From assembly GCA_037157565.1 (NCBI GenBank), contig JAZHRO010000014.1, positions 99,417,501 through 99,481,500 on the forward strand: a DNA stretch of 64,000 nt, in the 5' to 3' direction. Below the pieces are notes generated by a model. It was not told the origin of the DNA. It searched no databases and saw only the letters and a program-made list of their open reading frames with translations. Positions 10,060-21,029 of this stretch are shown in pieces; the stretch's first letter is position 1; the number at the start of each line of letters is the position of its first letter. A program made the translations under genes and the position numbers. Origin of the DNA: Thalassia testudinum. Its lineage: Eukaryota; Streptophyta; Magnoliopsida; Alismatales; Hydrocharitaceae.

Positions 10060-12050
10060 TGATGGGTCCACTTGAGTGGACTAATTTAGTGTTTAAGTAT
10101 TGAATTATTTGGAGCATAATTTAATCAAAGGCATGCTGATAATGACAAAAAGTGAAAGCTTTGAATGTATCATTTCATGCATTAATGACTTGAATATTTA
10201 TGTGAAAGAACTTATTATTCACTTTAAAGGCAAGGACTACACATCAAATATAGATTTGAGAAGTTACATTGTGGGATTTCTTTTGGTAAAATTTTGCAAA
10301 AGAATCATTTTTTGGCATCTCTCAATCCCTTCCTTATTTGCCCTAAAATATCTTTGATTCCTTATGTATCTCTCCCTCAAATGGCAACACTAAATCACGG
10401 TTGATTGATGGTTTCATTCCTTCTCTGATTCTCTCTCTCGTTCTCTCATTTTCTCCTTATTTAATAGGAAAGGAATCACAAAGAGGGCGGCAGCTTCCCT
10501 GGAAAAATAAAAGAAAATGGTCTCCATCTCCTTCCCCTCACTGCATGCCAATCCATGACTACAAGCCTCCGTCGACACCGCCAACACCTTCACCTTACGC
10601 CGTGACCACCTCCGCGAGTCACCCCCTCACCTTCTTTCTTCTTCCTACTACCTCTCTGCATGCGCAGAGACCACGTACACCAGCCCCTCCTCCACGCTTT
10701 CCCTCTCTACTGAAGAAGAGATCCAATGGTCTTAGGCCCGACCACGTCCCTCTCTCTCTCTCACATAAGACTACATAGACACCACACCACCTCCTGACGC
10801 CGACGCCCAAGACCAGCACAAGATCGATCTCCCCACCGCGCCTCCTTCTCACACCCACGCAGTAGCAAACCACTGCGCCCCCTCATTGTGTCCACAACCT
10901 CCTTACGCCAACTGAGAGCATCCTCGTCGACCCCATCCAGCCTCACCACCGTGTCCGCCTCAACGTGTGCCACCACCATATCTCCTCCGTGCATCACAGT
11001 AGGAAGCTCTTTGCATTGACGTCCTTTGCGTCATCTCTCCTCGACGCAAGGCATGACCACGACCTCTCTCTGCTCCTCCACACTCTGCCCTCGATAGTGT
11101 CAACCTCTCTCCCACTTAGCAATGGCGGCAGAGTGCCTCCACGACAACAACTCCAGCGATCGTGCTAATCTCCCCACTGCGCCTCCGATCTCTTCACCTC
11201 GCAGCAGTCCTCTCCTCGACATCAACGACCCACCGACGTCGCCCATTTGCCACGCGTAAATACGCGTGCGCGTTCAACCAGCCATCGCTGCCAGCCACCC
11301 CACACGCGCGCAGCTGCAGTACCTCCATCCTCCTTCACCGTCAATAGGGAAGAAGAACCCATCAACCGGTCGGTCACCTCCTACTTGCAACTACCCCTCT
11401 CGGCCACCATCTTCTCCGCCAACGTCACCAGAGTAGCAACCTCTCCGTCAACAGCAACTCTGCGGCCTCACCATGCCCGACAACACCCTTGCGGCCACGC
11501 ACCACCTCTGGCCAACCTTCCCATCGGCCAGCTGCCACCGGCCATCATTTTCCTCGGCGCGACCTCCAACGCGAAGCTCTCAACAATGCCAACCTCCTCT
11601 GAGCATGGCAAGGCCGATCGTCCTCTCCTCCTCCACGTGCGTCCCCTCCTCCTCCACGGTAGCGAATCCTCTATTTTTGGCTAAATTAAAAATCACATTG
11701 ATTGCCATTGCAAAAGAATGGGATTTTAATAGTGATTATTTTATTATAGGAAATTTGTGGGACGCCCTTCTGTTCTTGGTTATTTGTGACAATATTGAAG
11801 GATTGGAATTACTAGTTAATGTGTTTTGTTTTCTTTCCTCCCATGATGCATTGATATTAATGGCAATTTATTTTTCTTGAACATGATTATTGGTGATCTT
11901 ATTGGTTCTATGTCTCCCTATGATATGACCTGAAGTGTGGCATTATTTCAGTATTTTACTAACTTTGATCGAGGTTTTTTCTACCACATTACATATTGCG
12001 ATGACATATTTTTCTGACATTATTTCTGTAAGCGAAAAATCACCCGATCA
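10060..12050 (+). repeat. 5' LTR of Athila A
   Basis: 1991 bp from TGATGGGTCC to CCCGATCA. The 3' LTR is 1984 bp without solo LTR F. The two match well (about 93% over the first 100 bases by eye). It is homologous in reverse orientation to the M1 LTRs and to 55638-56623. C-rich stretches 10500-11680 give long open frames on both strands that I regard as non-coding. Confidence 0.9.
10066..10081 (+). other. U3-terminal inverted repeat of LTR A
   Basis: GTCCACT (10066-10072) and AGTGGAC (10075-10081) form a 7-bp palindromic arm pair six bases in from the LTR start. The 3' LTR copy at 22318-22333 has one mismatch. The other LTR families have an equivalent hairpin with different bases. Confidence 0.6.
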
Positions 12051-12052
12051 AA

Positions 12053-12070
12053 TGGCATCATTGTCTGGGA
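12053..12070 (+). promoter_or_regulatory. tRNA-Asp primer binding site of A
   Basis: TGGCATCATTGTCTGGGA, two bases after the LTR end. It matches the site complementary to the 3' end of tRNA-Asp (TGGCGCCGTTGCCGGGGA) with five transitions. Minus-strand DNA synthesis would be primed here. Confidence 0.7.
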
Positions 12071-13376
12071 GGCAATGGGCGCAGTAGTTTCACCTGATTT
12101 TTATTTCTGATTATTCTGAGTTGCGCATTTATCTTATCATTCTTTATCTTTCTGTGTGAGGAATCTAACGGGGCGGCAGGCGCAGTAGAGTGTCGACATC
12201 GACCTTGAGCGACATTCACACGTGGAGAAGATGTAGGAGACCTGGATCCTGCTCTCACAGGGGATTCTCGTTCGTCGCAGTTTTATTTCTGTCTTCTCGC
12301 CCTTGCAGTAATTGGGGCTTATTTTCGAGGGTCTGTCCCCACATTCTTTAGAGGCTAGGGCTATATTCTTTTCTGCGTGTGAAAGTTAAATTTCTGCTTG
12401 CTTGCCTCTAAAAGAAATAAAAGAAAATATCGAGCTGCCTGTTTAAGAGTTGCATGCCCTTAGGTGTGTGCATTTAGGGGTGGTTGAGCAGCACGTTAGA
12501 TTTCATTGTTGCATTCCAAGCATATTTGCACGAAGATTGCTGGAGACATGTACACCTTTCCAACTTTTGCATTAGGGTTAAAATTCAAGACCATAAAGCT
12601 GATTGAAATTACTTAATCTAGTGGTTGCCTAACTGCAATTGGGACTGCTAATCAGATTTGACCTTAAAACCAAATCACACTTGATCTAATTCAAAGGGAC
12701 TTGTCTGCGTTTTCAAAATAAAAATGATTTGCAGTGTGATGCACACGTCTAGCACTAAGCAGGCATATTAGGCACCGCACTAAGGCTCGATCCCTTGAGG
12801 CTATAGGCACTGATCTCTTTATCAATGCAAACCCTCCTATCGTGCTTTGTGGTGGTGGTACTATCTTTTAACCAAGTGTTTTGATACTTCACAGAGGGGG
12901 ACACCCCTTAAAGAACAAAAGGGTAGTTAAGAGGCACCGCGCACGCATCACCTCAAAGGAAGGGTTCGCCCTACTTGCATCCCTTTGTTCGTCCTTGGAG
13001 TAACTTCTCACTTGATCACCTAGGGAGTATCATCTAAGCAAAGTATAGGTCCTAGGGCACTCGAAGGTTTAATTAGGTCACGTAATTGCAGTGAATAACT
13101 TGTTTGGCCATCTATATCAACCAATTCTGCCTCAACAACAAAGAAGGTCAAGATCTTAAGTCATCACCCCTCTTATACCACTTACGTGGGAGAGGAGGGA
13201 TAACACCTTGACCTTTTGACCTATCTTTGGAGTGGAGGTTTCACTTAATCAACAAGAACTTGAATTGTGTTTGCTATTGTATGCTTGGTAGACACTCTCT
13301 TGAGGGTAGTCTAGTGTTTGATCCTGAACCCAAGAGAATTCTTAGGAGAGCCCACCAAGGAGAGAAAAGAGAAGAC
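12071..13376 (+). other. Untranslated leader of A, shared with M1
   Basis: About 1.3 kb with no convincing gene. It is homologous through about 13200 to the reverse complement of 39380-40560 in M1 (for example GGGTCTGTCCCCACATTC near 12331, and the stretch around CTTCTCACTTGATCAC near 13006). Leader conservation between an autonomous and a gag/pol-less element suggests cis signals for packaging or translation; that role is inferred. Confidence 0.7.
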
Positions 13377-14704
13377 ATGGCAGATCAAGGAGCAAATCAA
13401 CAAAGAACCCTGAGGGACTATTTTATTCCAACTAACCAACCTGCTCAAGCACTAAGATGACCGGCAGGGGATAATCCATATGAAATCAAGAGTAGTACCA
13501 TATCTTTATTGCCCTCCTTTTATGGTACTACTAGGGAGGACCCCTACCGGCATTTAGAGCAATTCATCGAGGTTTGCTCTATGGTGAAACTTCAGAACTT
13601 TACTGATGAAGCTCTGATGAGAACCCTCTTCCCCTTCTCCGTTAAGGACAAGGCAAAACACTGGTATCACACCTTGGATGCAAGGGTAAATGATTGGAAC
13701 ACCCTTAGGGGAGAATTCTTGAAAAAATACTTCCCTATGAACAAAACCAACCACTTCAGGAGGGAAATCATGGGTTTTACTCAATTAGATGGGGAACACT
13801 TTCGTGAGACTTCGGAGAGATTCAATGATCTGATTCGACTATGCCCCCACCGTCAAGTGCCTAAATGGAAATTGGTAGAAAGGTTTTATACTGGACTATC
13901 TGATAGGCATAGGCAAATCGTGGATGCTGCTTGTGCTGGAACCTTTCTCACCAAAACGGAGGATGAGGCTTGGATATTATTTGAGTCACTGAGAGACAAT
14001 TCTATCCACTTGACCTCAGCTTATCAAGATAGGAAACCATTCATCCTCCAACGGAAAGCTGAAGCCAGTGAAGCCAGGGCAGCTCAAAATTTGGCTTTTT
14101 AAATACAATTGTTGAACCAGAGCTTTGAAAGACTCATGACTAACCCACACACTGTCCCACAAATTTCTTCCCAAGTCCAGATTCCTTCTGAATGCTCCAT
14201 TTGCCAAAGCAGTCTTCACGCCACTGTTGAGTGCCATTTGGCTAATCAATTCCTTGATTTAGTACAGGCAGACCTGAATGCTGCCCAAGGGTTTCGTGCA
14301 CCACCTAGGAACAATCCTTCTGGAAACACCCACATTCCTAGATGGAGAAACCATCCTAATTTCTCTTGGAGGCAAGGTGATGCTTCAAATTCAGGGAATA
14401 TAAGAGCCCAACCCACCTAACCCTTTTAGGCACAGCAATTCCAGTCTCTTCCTCAGCCTACAAATTTGAGAGGGACGATTTGAAAGTGATGATGAAGGCC
14501 ATGCAAGAAAATCGAAGTATGATCATTCAATCTCAGAATAAGGCTATCCAGGAAATGCAATCTCAAATTGGCCATCTTGTTGAGGCTGTTAGACAATGCT
14601 ACCCTGGGAAATTATCCCGCTCATTTGAGGAGAACCCAAGGGGAAAAGGGCCCTTCATAAGGGAGCACGCTAAGGCTATGACCGTGTTGAGGAGTGGTAA
14701 GTAA
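13377..14704 (+). pseudogene. gag: Athila gag (capsid and nucleocapsid), disrupted
   Basis: The ATG at 13377 follows the leader (MADQGANQQR). One frame continues to about 14420 apart from a TGA at 13458-13460 and a TAA at 14100-14102, both explained by C-to-T change. The retrotransposon-gag capsid core spans about 13509-14050 (REDPYRHLEQF; FSVKDKAKHWY; FLKKYFPMNKT; the GTFLTKTEDEAW block). A CX2CX4HX4C zinc knuckle lies at 14193-14234 (CSICQSSLHATVEC). After stops near 14420 the frame shifts to 14480-14704, which ends in the Athila signature VLRSGK. Gag would form the cytoplasmic particle that packages element RNA. Confidence 0.88.
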
Positions 14705-15583
14705 CTCTCCAAATCTGAACTTACTCCTACAGTCACCCCTCCTACCACTCCAACCAGCACCTACACATCCACCGAGGAAGAACCACTCAGCCCTTCCTCA
14801 CTTGAAATCACCCATCCGAAGGATGTTGTTCCCATTCCACCTTTATCTCGCCTTGACAACCCCTCCACTCAGAGGCTGAGAGTGTCTTTTCTTGAGCACA
14901 TATCCACCCTTGCAGCATCTGTTGATGGCTCATCTAGAGCCAAGGATAGGATGGGTGAAATAATGGAGACATTCAAGCAAGTTCACATTAACTTGCCTCT
15001 CTTGGATGCTATCAAGAAAATACCATCCTATGCTAAATTTCTAAAGGGCTTGTGCACCTAGAAGAGGAAATCTAGGAAACAGGTCCAGGCTAAGGTCCTT
15101 TTGCTCGACCTAGTCAGTTCGGTCCTACAGCAAGGTACACCCCCAACATGAAGGACCCAGGAGCCCCGTATATTTCTGTGGTCATTGGAGACGAACGCAT
15201 CGATGAGGCTCTCCTCGATCTAGGTGCAGGGGTTAATATATTGCCAAGCTCTGTCTATGAGCTATTAGGAGGAGGTAATTTGAAGCCTAGTCCTGTAATA
15301 CTCCAAGTAGCTGATAGATCGCTGAAGACACCACGTGGGCTCTTAGAAGATGTCCTGGTGAGAGTAGAGGACTTCTTCTTTCCCATAGACTTTTTGATAT
15401 TAGACACTGACCCGTCCAACACGCCCACCAAACCCTCAATTATCATGGGGCATCCTTTTTTAGCTACAGGCAATGCATTGATCAATTGCAAATTAGGGGC
15501 ACTCAAGATGGGCTTTGGGAACCGAAAGATCCGGCTCAATGTGTTTGATGCCTATAAACAACCATGATTAGAATATTGTTCCC
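14705..15583 (+). pseudogene. Athila linker and aspartic protease, disrupted
   Basis: Downstream of VLRSGK the frame continues through a TAA (14702-14704) into a proline-rich linker and the conserved Athila block around 14997-15050 (LPLLDAIKKIPSYAKFLKG). A TAG near 15060 and a frameshift near 15140 follow. The protease proper lies at 15148-15567. Its catalytic triplet region reads LLDLGAGVNILP (Asp-Leu-Gly where most retropepsins have Asp-Thr/Ser-Gly), normal for Athila. It would cleave the Gag-Pol precursor. Coding continues past a TGA (15565-15567) and is interrupted at 15583 by solo LTR E1. Confidence 0.87.
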
Positions 15584-15799
15584 TAATAAATGCCAGTTTA
15601 TCATCATTTTTTATGCATTTAAACAAACCTAGCTCTTAGGATTTTACTCCGTAAACGGGTTTTTGGGTTGCATTTAGGCATAAATTAGGTTAGGCATGCA
15701 TTGCATTTTTTATTGTCTTTTTGATATGTTTTTGTGAGTGTTAGGGATGAATAGATCTACAAATCCCTAAAACCCTAGCACTCAAGAAGGCAAATTGTG

Positions 15800-16530
15800 A
15801 AGGAGAAGCTCAGACTAGCTGGAATTCAGCTTGATCCAGCTCACCACAGCTGGAACCTAGCTCACTTGAACTAGGGTTAGCTCATCCTAGCTCCATTCAG
15901 CTAATGTCAAATGAATGGCAGCTCAAGAGAGTTCATCTTAGCTCACCCTAGCTCAAGTCAGCTCAAATCCAGCTCAACTCAGTTGAGTCTAGCTCATCTC
16001 AGCTCCCACTAGTCCATAGGGAGCTCTAGCTAGCTCAGCTGAGTTGACAGGAGTTCACCCTAGCTCAGATCCAGCTACATCCAACTCCACTCAACTCCAG
16101 CCAGCTGAAGAAGAACTCATCCCAGCTCAGAAAGCTCAAGTCCAGCTCCCAGGGACCTAGCTTAGCTCAACTCAGTTGAGCTAAGCTACCTTAACTACCT
16201 CAACCAGCTTGATTCTCCCCGGGAGCACCAGACCTAGCTCACCTCAACTCATTATGGTAGAAGCTAGCTTACTTTAGCTTGGCTTAGCAGCTAGCAAAGA
16301 ACTAGCAAGCTAAGCCAGCTAGAGTAGCTCCATGCCAGCCTCTTCAGTAGCAGCCAGCTCCACCTTAGCTCCTCCCTCCAAACCCTAGCTTAAGCACCTT
16401 CTCCTCTACTCCCCCTTTAGCTAAGCTATCTTAGCTTAGCTTAGCTAGCAACCAACTCCTTGGCTATCCACCACCTTCAAATTCAACCCTAGCTAGCTCC
16501 ACCAACTTAAGCCTACCTAAGCTAGCTACA
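15800..16530 (+). repeat. AGCT-rich degenerate array in LTR E1
   Basis: Dozens of AGCT tetramers embedded in variants of CTCAGCTCAACTCAGTTGAG. It matches, in reverse, 58380-59170 of LTR E2, and more weakly 52757-52970 of LTR G. It is low-complexity LTR sequence rather than coding. Confidence 0.75.
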
Positions 16531-16911
16531 CTACTCAAGTTGGCGCCACCTCCTAGCCATCCCTTCACCCCATTATCACCACCAAAAGACACCATAAATT
16601 GGCACCAAAAACTACCCCTAACCACCTCTATATTGGCACCAACTTTCAACCCTTATTCCACCCTACACCTACCCACATAATCCATCCTAGCCATCCACCT
16701 ACCCCTCCTTCTAGAACCCTTCTTGGCGCCAACTTAGACCGCCTTCTAGAAGCCATTTTGGTGCCAATATCAAGGGATGTCAACACCCATAACCACCCCA
16801 TAGGTGTCCCTTAAGGTGGAGCCAATTCACCTTGGCCATTGGATCCTTAACCACCCCCATCTCTTCATCTTAGCCCTCCATTCCAAGAGTCAGCTTAGCC
16901 CCCTTCCTATT

Positions 16912-16919
16912 CTATAAAA
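16912..16919 (+). promoter_or_regulatory. TATA box of LTR E1
   Basis: CTATAAAA in the context TTCCTATTCTATAAAACCCACC. The equivalent in LTR E2 is on the minus strand at 57979-57987 (CTATATAAA). It is probably the U3 promoter; transcription would start some 25-30 bases downstream. Confidence 0.5.
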
Positions 16920-17802
16920 CCCACCACCTACCACCATTTTGGGGCATCCTCCATTAGTGTAATTTTATACCTATACCACCTATACCTACGGCCAAGAAGA
17001 AGGAGTAGAGAAGGAGATTAAAGGGGCACATCACCAGCCCTTTTGGTGCCTTCTTCACCCCAGTCTCTTCAACTTGGGCCACGCCAAGGAGGAGGACTCT
17101 TCCACTTCAAGGAGGATGGCCAGGCAAGGGAGAAGGACCTAGGGTGGACGTCCACCCTTGGAGAGAAGCTTAGGTCATGCCCCCTTAGGGCTTGCCTTGG
17201 AGGACATCATCTTGGCAGAGCACAGCAAGGAAGGAGTTGGAGGACTCTTTTTAAGCTTGGGAGCTACCAAGCTTGGAGCAAGAAGCCCTCTTCTTCACCA
17301 TCTATCTAGAGGATTTGTGTTTGCTTTTCTTATTTTCAATTCTCTAGTAGTAGAAGCATTCCTCTACTAGGCCTTTTTGTAAAACACTTTTTGATTTATC
17401 TAGTTGCCTTCTTTGCAATTTCTTATTTGCATTTCTACTTGCTTTGTTTTTAGCATTCTTCACTCCCTCTCCCTAATTATTCTAGGCCTCCACTTGCCTA
17501 GAGTGAGCTTAGGGAGAGGCTCTACTTGCCACTTTAGAAGTAGTTTATTGAATTTGAAGTGTAAATCACTTTCCCGCCACAATTTCGCATGTTGCCTTAA
17601 TTCAGAAGCAAAAAAATGATATATTGAAAAATACCAAAAAGAAAGTTGAGATTTGTATTCTGAGTAAGAGAATCAATTTTGCAAACATTTGGCGTCCTTG
17701 GATGACCCTAGATACTCCCCTATCTAGGAATATAAATTTAAGAGTTGATCGATTTTGCACGTTACAAGGACGTATTTTACAAACCTCATGAAATCGCTAT
17801 CA

Positions 17803-19200
17803 TTCCCAAATCGACGTGATCGATGAGATTATCAAGGAGACGACACCTGCACTTTTATGTGATGATCCTCTTCAAATGGTCATTTCCAAGGACCGCACTC
17901 CGAATTTTGAAGGAGGGGAAGATATGCCTGAATTAGAAGAGCTATTGGGTGTCAAAGCTGAGTCCCTCTCCCCACCATGGACAATCAAGGTAGATCCACT
18001 ACCGGAGGTGGGGACATCGAACATAATTCCCTCGATTCAGAAAGCTCCCGAATTGAAGCTTAAACCACTTCCTGAGACCCTCAAATATGTCTTCCTTAGG
18101 CCTAATGATATGCTCCCTGTCATCATCTCGACTGCTCTATCTGAGATGTAGGAGGGAGCATTAATTGAATGCCTAAAGCTGCACAAGGAAGCCATTGCTT
18201 GGACTATAGCTGATATCAAAGGGGTTGACTCAACTCTTTGCATGCATCACATTTACACGGACGACTCTGTGAAACCTTTCAGAGATATGTTGAGGCGGTT
18301 AAATCCCAACATGCGGGAAGTGGTGAAAAGGGAAATTTTAAAATGGTTGAAAGCGGGGATAATCTACCCCCTTTTTGATAGTAAATGGGTCACTCCTATT
18401 CACGTGGTGCCCAAAAGGGTGGGATTCACGGTGGAGACTAATGAGAAAGGGGAGCACGTCACCACCAGACCCACAATAGGTTGGAGGGTACGCATCGATT
18501 ATCGCCGCTTAAACACCGCTACCCAGAAAGACAACTTTCCTCTGCCATTTACTGATCAGATATTGGAAAAATTGGTAGGGAATAAATACTTCTGCTTTCT
18601 CGATAGATATTCTGGGTATAATCAGATTGCCATCTTTCCAGATGACTAGGAGCGCACGACTTTTACAAGTCCTTATGGCACATTTGCCTTCCGCCGAATG
18701 CCATTTGGACTATGTAATGCTCCAGGAACATTTCAGCGGTGTATGATGTCTATCTTTTTGGACATGATTGATGAGTTCGTTGAGGTTTTCATGGATGATT
18801 TTTCTATATACGGCTCATCATTTGACCACTGTCTCTTACATTTAGAAAAAGTTCTCACCCGCTATAAGGAGACAGGATTGGTGCTTAGCTAGGAGAAAAG
18901 ACATTTTATAGTTCAACAAGGCATTGTTCTTGTGCATGTAGTGTCCGAGTGAGGTTTAGAAGTGGACAAGGCCAAGGTTGAGTCCATTTCTAAGCTTCTA
19001 CCGCCCACCAATGTCAAGTAGATTCTTTCATTCTTAGGACATGTTGGATTTTATAGGCATGTCATTAAAGACTTTAGCAAGATTTCTAGGCCACTTTGTG
19101 ATTTACTGGAGAAGGATACTCCCCTCATTTTTGATGCAAAATGTGCCAAGGTCTTCCAATTTTTGAAGGAGGCCCTCATAACTGTGTCGATCCTACAAGC
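17803..19200 (+). pseudogene. pol: Athila reverse transcriptase, disrupted
   Basis: Resumes the pol frame directly after E1 (QIDVIDEI). The conserved order follows: KAGIIYPL near 18353, WVTPIHVVPK near 18388, WRVRIDYRRLN near 18484, FPLPFTDQ near 18536, the FRRMPFGLCNAPGTFQR block near 18691 and the active-site FMDD (18788-18799). In-frame stops at 18149, 18647, 18890, 18950 and 19019 are TAG or TGA, mostly explained by C-to-T change of CAG or CGA. The enzyme would copy element RNA into DNA. Length and motif order match intact Athila copies, so this is decay by point mutation, not truncation. Confidence 0.92.
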
Positions 19201-19590
19201 ACCTGATTGGACCCTCCCATTTGAGTTAATGTGTGATGCCTCTGATTTTGCTAGGGTGTAGTCCTTGGTCAACGGGTTGATAAAAAGCCTCATGTGCTAT
19301 ACTATGCAAGTAAGACTCTTACGGATCCATAGAAAAACTACACTGTGATAGAAAAAGAACTTCTTGCGGTGGTATTTGCTTTAGAGAAGTTTAGGTCTTA
19401 TCTTCTGGGATCCAAGGTTGTGGTTTATACTGATCACTCAGCCTTAAGACATTTGCTCACAAAGGACACCAAACCTAGGCTGATTCATTGGATTCTATTA
19501 TTACAAGAGTTTGACCTTGATATCCGTGATAAGAAGGGGTCAAAAATGTTGTTGCAAATCATTTGTCTAGGATCCTAGTTGAGGCTTCAA
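19201..19590 (+). pseudogene. pol: Athila RNase H, disrupted
   Basis: First catalytic Asp in the MCDASDF block near 19230. A stop and a frameshift occur near 19258-19340. Then come the Glu-bearing [14 protein letters not shown] (19348-19390) and the Asp-bearing VYTDHSAL (19426-19449), followed by the connection toward integrase. It would degrade the RNA strand of the RNA/DNA hybrid. The domain ends with another frameshift near 19548. Confidence 0.88.
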
Positions 19591-20940
19591 CCCCGTCAGA
19601 AGACATTCGTGACATCTTTCCTAACGAAATGCTAATGGCAGTACAACCTTCAACACCATGGTATGTTGATGTTTGCAACTACTTGGTCACTAGTGAAACC
19701 CCCAGTACGTGGAATAAGCATAAGCGAGACAGATTTCTATCTAGCATCAAGTATTATAACTAGGAGGACCCTGAGCTCTTTAGAATAGGTCGTGATCAAG
19801 TGTTACAGAGATGTGCTCCGAAAGAGGAACAACAGAGTGTCTTGAATTTTTGCCACACACTACACTACGGAGGACACTTTAGTGTTAAGAAGACTGCGTA
19901 TAAGGTTCTCCAGTCTGGTTTTTGGTGGCCTTCACTTTTCAATGACACACATACCTTTGTGGAGGCTTGTATTCGTTATCAACAACTTGGAACTACTGGC
20001 AAGAGGGATGAGATGCCCCAACAACCCATTCTTCCAGTCGAGATATTCAATGTTTGGGGTATAGATTTCATGGGTCCTTTCCCATCATCTCATGGCTTTG
20101 AATATATCCTCGTGGTAGTTGATTATGTGTCAAAGTGGATATAAGCTATTCCGACAAGGACCAATGATCACTTCGTGGTCCTGCCTTTCATTAAGGCCAA
20201 TATCAATTCCCAATTTGGCTACCAAAGGATGATCATTAGTGATGGGGGACCTCATTTCAGGAATGCACACTTCCCCCGTCTCCTCAAAAGTCTTGGTGTC
20301 ACCATAAGGTGGCCACCCCGTATCATCCGTAGACGAGCGGACATGTTGAATTGTCAAATAGGGAGATCAAATGAATTCTAGAAAAAATTGTAAGACCCGA
20401 CAGGAAAGATTGGTTGAAGAAACTAGATGACGCTCTATGGGCGTACAGAACAGCTTATAAGACTCCCTTGGGTATGTCTCCCTTCCATATAGTGTATGGC
20501 AAAGCTTGACATTTGTCTGTTGAGATTGAGCATAGAGCTTATTGGACTATTAAGAATGTCAACATGGATCTAGAACACGCAGGTAAGGTGCACTTATTAG
20601 AATTGATAGAGCTTGAAGAATTGAGGAATGAGGCCTATGACACTGCTCAAACTTATAAGGAGCGCACTAAGGTCTTTCAAGATAAACACATCCTCTGCAA
20701 AACCTTTGAGCCCCACCAACGGGTCTGGCTTTTCAACACCAGACTCAAGCTTTTCCCTGGGAAACTAAAGTCCTGTTGGGATGGGCCGTACACTGTCACA
20801 TAGGTGTTCCCACATGGTGTAGTTGAAATTTAGAATCCATCATCTGGTGAGACATTCAAGGTAAATGGCCAGCACTTGAAACCTTATGTTACACTTTCTG
20901 ATGGCCAGGTATTGGACACCTACAGATTGGAGGAGCCTTA
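19591..20940 (+). pseudogene. pol: Athila integrase, disrupted
   Basis: The N-terminal zinc domain is seen near 19850-19985 (HYGGHF...), but the second Cys of the HHCC set is Tyr (CIRYQQ near 19968). Core catalytic residues: Asp in [15 protein letters not shown] near 20055, Asp in IISDGGPHF near 20232, Glu in GHVELSNREIK near 20340 after a frameshift near 20315. Stops are TAG near 19761, TAA near 20143, TAG/TGA near 20328 and 20374, and TGA near 20508. The C-terminal part includes KSCWDGPYTV near 20770. It would join element DNA to the host genome in the nucleus. Clearly recognisable, clearly dead. Confidence 0.9.
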
Positions 20941-20990
20941 GCTCCAACTGCTCGCCACCTCAAGTTGTGTCTTTCCTTGTTTTGGCTTTC

Positions 20991-21029
20991 CAATGCGGAC
21001 ATTATCAAATCTAGGCATGGGGGGGTATA
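20991..21029 (+). promoter_or_regulatory. Conserved 3' motif with internal purine tract (A)
   Basis: AATGCGGACATT, then TAGGCATGGGGGGGTATAA. It recurs on the minus strand in D (29562-29594), M1 (37147-37181), E (60643-60680) and, weaker, C (44941-44974). An AATGAGGACA motif followed by a G run is common after pol in plant Athila/Tat elements and may act as a second polypurine tract. That function is inferred. Confidence 0.65.

Larger units (their letters stand above)
15584..17802 (+). mobile_element. Solo LTR E1 (E family) inside Athila pol
   Basis: 2219 bp, bounded by the perfect 5-bp duplication TTCCC (15579-15583; 17803-17807). The ends are TAATAAA (decayed TGATAAA) and GCTATCA. It is homologous to the reverse complement of 57093-59391, the 3' LTR of element E. 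No internal domain remains, so it is a solo LTR left by LTR-LTR recombination. Removing it and one TTCCC restores the pol reading frame exactly across the junction. It contains an AGCT-rich block (15800-16530), GGCGCC motifs and a TATA box. Confidence 0.9.

Noticed and set aside
10401..11880. Pro/Ser-rich open frames up to 145 aa in LTR A
   Set aside because: Same C-rich U3 sequence is repeated in the 3' LTR (22767-24125) with different frame breaks; no conserved protein.
15800..16530. CRISPR-like or satellite array
   Set aside because: Plant context, no regular repeat/spacer period; AGCT-rich low-complexity LTR sequence shared with E2.
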